Source: Prochlorococcus sp. AG-409-P19
GTDB taxonomy: Bacteria > Cyanobacteriota > Cyanobacteriia > PCC-6307 > Cyanobiaceae
DNA length: 64,000 nucleotides
Direction of reading: 5' to 3'
Assembly: GCA_003215315.1 (NCBI GenBank)
Contig: QCKO01000001.1
Coordinates: 62,001-126,000, forward strand
The stretch's first letter is position 1. Each line of letters opens with the position of its first letter. Positions 63,396 through 64,000 of this stretch are shown one piece after another. Position numbers and translations under genes: made by a program. Below the pieces are notes generated by a model. It searched no databases. It worked only from the letters and a program-made list of their open reading frames with translations, and was not told where the DNA came from.

Positions 63396-63536
63396 TTATG
63401 AGTTGATCGATCCCTGGTAAGCAGGAATCATCTTTCCTCCTCCTTGATCATCATCATCATCAACACCACCAGCTAGTAGATTAAAAATCACTAGAATTGC
63501 AAAAGGATAAAAACACCATAAGAAAGCCTTCCACAT
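63396..63536 (-). CDS. micro-protein: one membrane helix, Asp run and QGGG tail
   Basis: 46 codons. MWKAFLWCFYPFAILVIF starts a membrane helix; then AGGVDDDDDQGGGKMIPAYQG. The DDDDDQGGGKMIPAYQ tail is strikingly regular and looks conserved. The general layout recalls the micro-protein at 29438. Function unknown. Confidence 0.65.
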   Translation of the reverse strand: MWKAFLWCFYPFAILVIFNLLAGGVDDDDDQGGGKMIPAYQGSINS

Positions 63537-63576
63537 TGGGAAACTTTCTGCAGCAAACTGGAAATCTCCCATCTAA

Positions 63577-63819
63577 GGTCCGATTAGTTTTAGAGAACTT
63601 AGTGCATTATCGGAAAAATTGTGTGACGGTTATTACGATCCAGACTATCAATCCTCTACAAAAACAACTAAACCACTGCACTGGAAGGCTTTTCGGACAA
63701 AAAATGGCAGGTATGAAATATTAAGTAACACATTACAAAAAAGAGTACTATCGAAACATAGTGATGGTTTAAAGCAAAACAACCAAAACATTTTATTAAA
63801 TATCAGTTTAAGGATCTGA
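63577..63819 (+). CDS. possible small protein with no canonical start
   Basis: After a stop at 63574 the frame reads GPISFRELSALSEKLCDGYY, DPDYQSSTKTTKPLHWKAF and on to the stop at 63817-63819. The first part looks coding, but the only canonical start is a TTG at 63619. Either a rare start is used or this is the remnant of a larger gene. The C-terminal 25 residues are low quality. Confidence 0.3.
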   Translation, partial: GPISFRELSALSEKLCDGYYDPDYQSSTKTTKPLHWKAFRTKNGRYEILSNTLQKRVLSKHSDGLKQNNQNILLNISLRI

Positions 63820-63891
63820 TTATTCTAAAAGAAAACAGGAAGAACAATTTAAACTGTTTACAAGGTCAAAGACTATAAACCATCAAACAAG

Positions 63892-63930
63892 AGACTTACC
63901 AAAAAATATTAATAACTTATTGGTAAGTCT
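63892..63930. terminator. hairpin, likely terminator
   Basis: AGACTTACCAA (63892-63902) pairs with TTGGTAAGTCT (63920-63930): a perfect 11-bp stem with a 17-base AT-rich loop. It lies 73 bases after the possible gene ending at 63819. No T tract follows, so the role is uncertain. Confidence 0.45.
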
Positions 63931-64000
63931 ATAAACTATTAAAACCTTCAAATAAAACTCAAAGGTAAGCATTAAAAATGCATAAATAATAAAAACGTCA

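Overview
The window looks like the chromosome of an AT-rich marine picocyanobacterium, most likely a low-light Prochlorococcus. The grounds are family resemblance only: oxygen-dependent chlorophyll cyclase AcsF, glucosylglycerate synthesis genes, Nif11-like and DUF3104/DUF2862/DUF3303 small proteins typical of marine picocyanobacteria, very low GC, and tightly packed core genes. No rRNA, CRISPR array, transposase or integrase was seen. One tRNA, tRNA-Pro(GGG), was found.

Layout. 1-5.4 kb (minus strand): secF (cut by the window edge), secD, pdhB, a DUF3082 protein, ispE and rsmA, mostly overlapping or nearly so. 5.5-8.7 kb (plus): a small conserved protein, rlmH, the SOS mutagenesis pair umuD-umuC with a candidate LexA operator, and a small HExxH protein. 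8.7-27.3 kb: information-processing and metabolic core: dnaG, a DMT permease, ruvA, rpsO, a PAM68-like protein, dnaE, gatA, a TrmH-type methyltransferase, Mini-III RNase, a STAS protein, carA, trpD, an ABC exporter and msrA. 27.3-30.1 kb: tRNA-Pro, uppP and small proteins. 30.2-35.0 kb: a cassette that explains synthesis and recycling of the compatible solute glucosylglycerate: gpgS diverges from a glucosylglycerate phosphorylase-like gene, gpgP and a glycerate kinase.

35-59 kb is a long stretch of small genes (most under 150 codons, many 35-60 codons with one membrane segment), broken by an NRAMP-related transporter, a [2Fe-2S] ferredoxin, acsF, an NmrA-like protein, a fatty-acid desaturase, a peptidase S51 and a degenerate metallo-beta-lactamase-fold protein. 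Many of these micro-genes are too short for usual ORF cut-offs. 59.2-62.9 kb is a four-gene polar amino-acid ABC transporter operon (aapJQMP type). The last kilobase holds small proteins and a hairpin.

Most interesting observations: (1) a 16-bp operator, TAGTAC-N4-GTACTA, perfect before the DUF3104 gene at 54108 and with one mismatch before umuD, in both cases overlapping an identical TACTAT -10 box. It fits the cyanobacterial LexA consensus and suggests an SOS-induced DUF3104 protein, perhaps together with a neighbouring 48-residue protein carrying a duplicated Leu-Leu-Glu-Asp-Thr motif. (2) Two genes, the STAS protein and the ferredoxin, whose conserved N-termini extend past every canonical start codon. 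(3) A small gene split by a frame change at a C6 run (50506-50511). (4) Several families of paralogous micro-proteins inside the window. All functions are inferred from sequence reading alone; no search was run.
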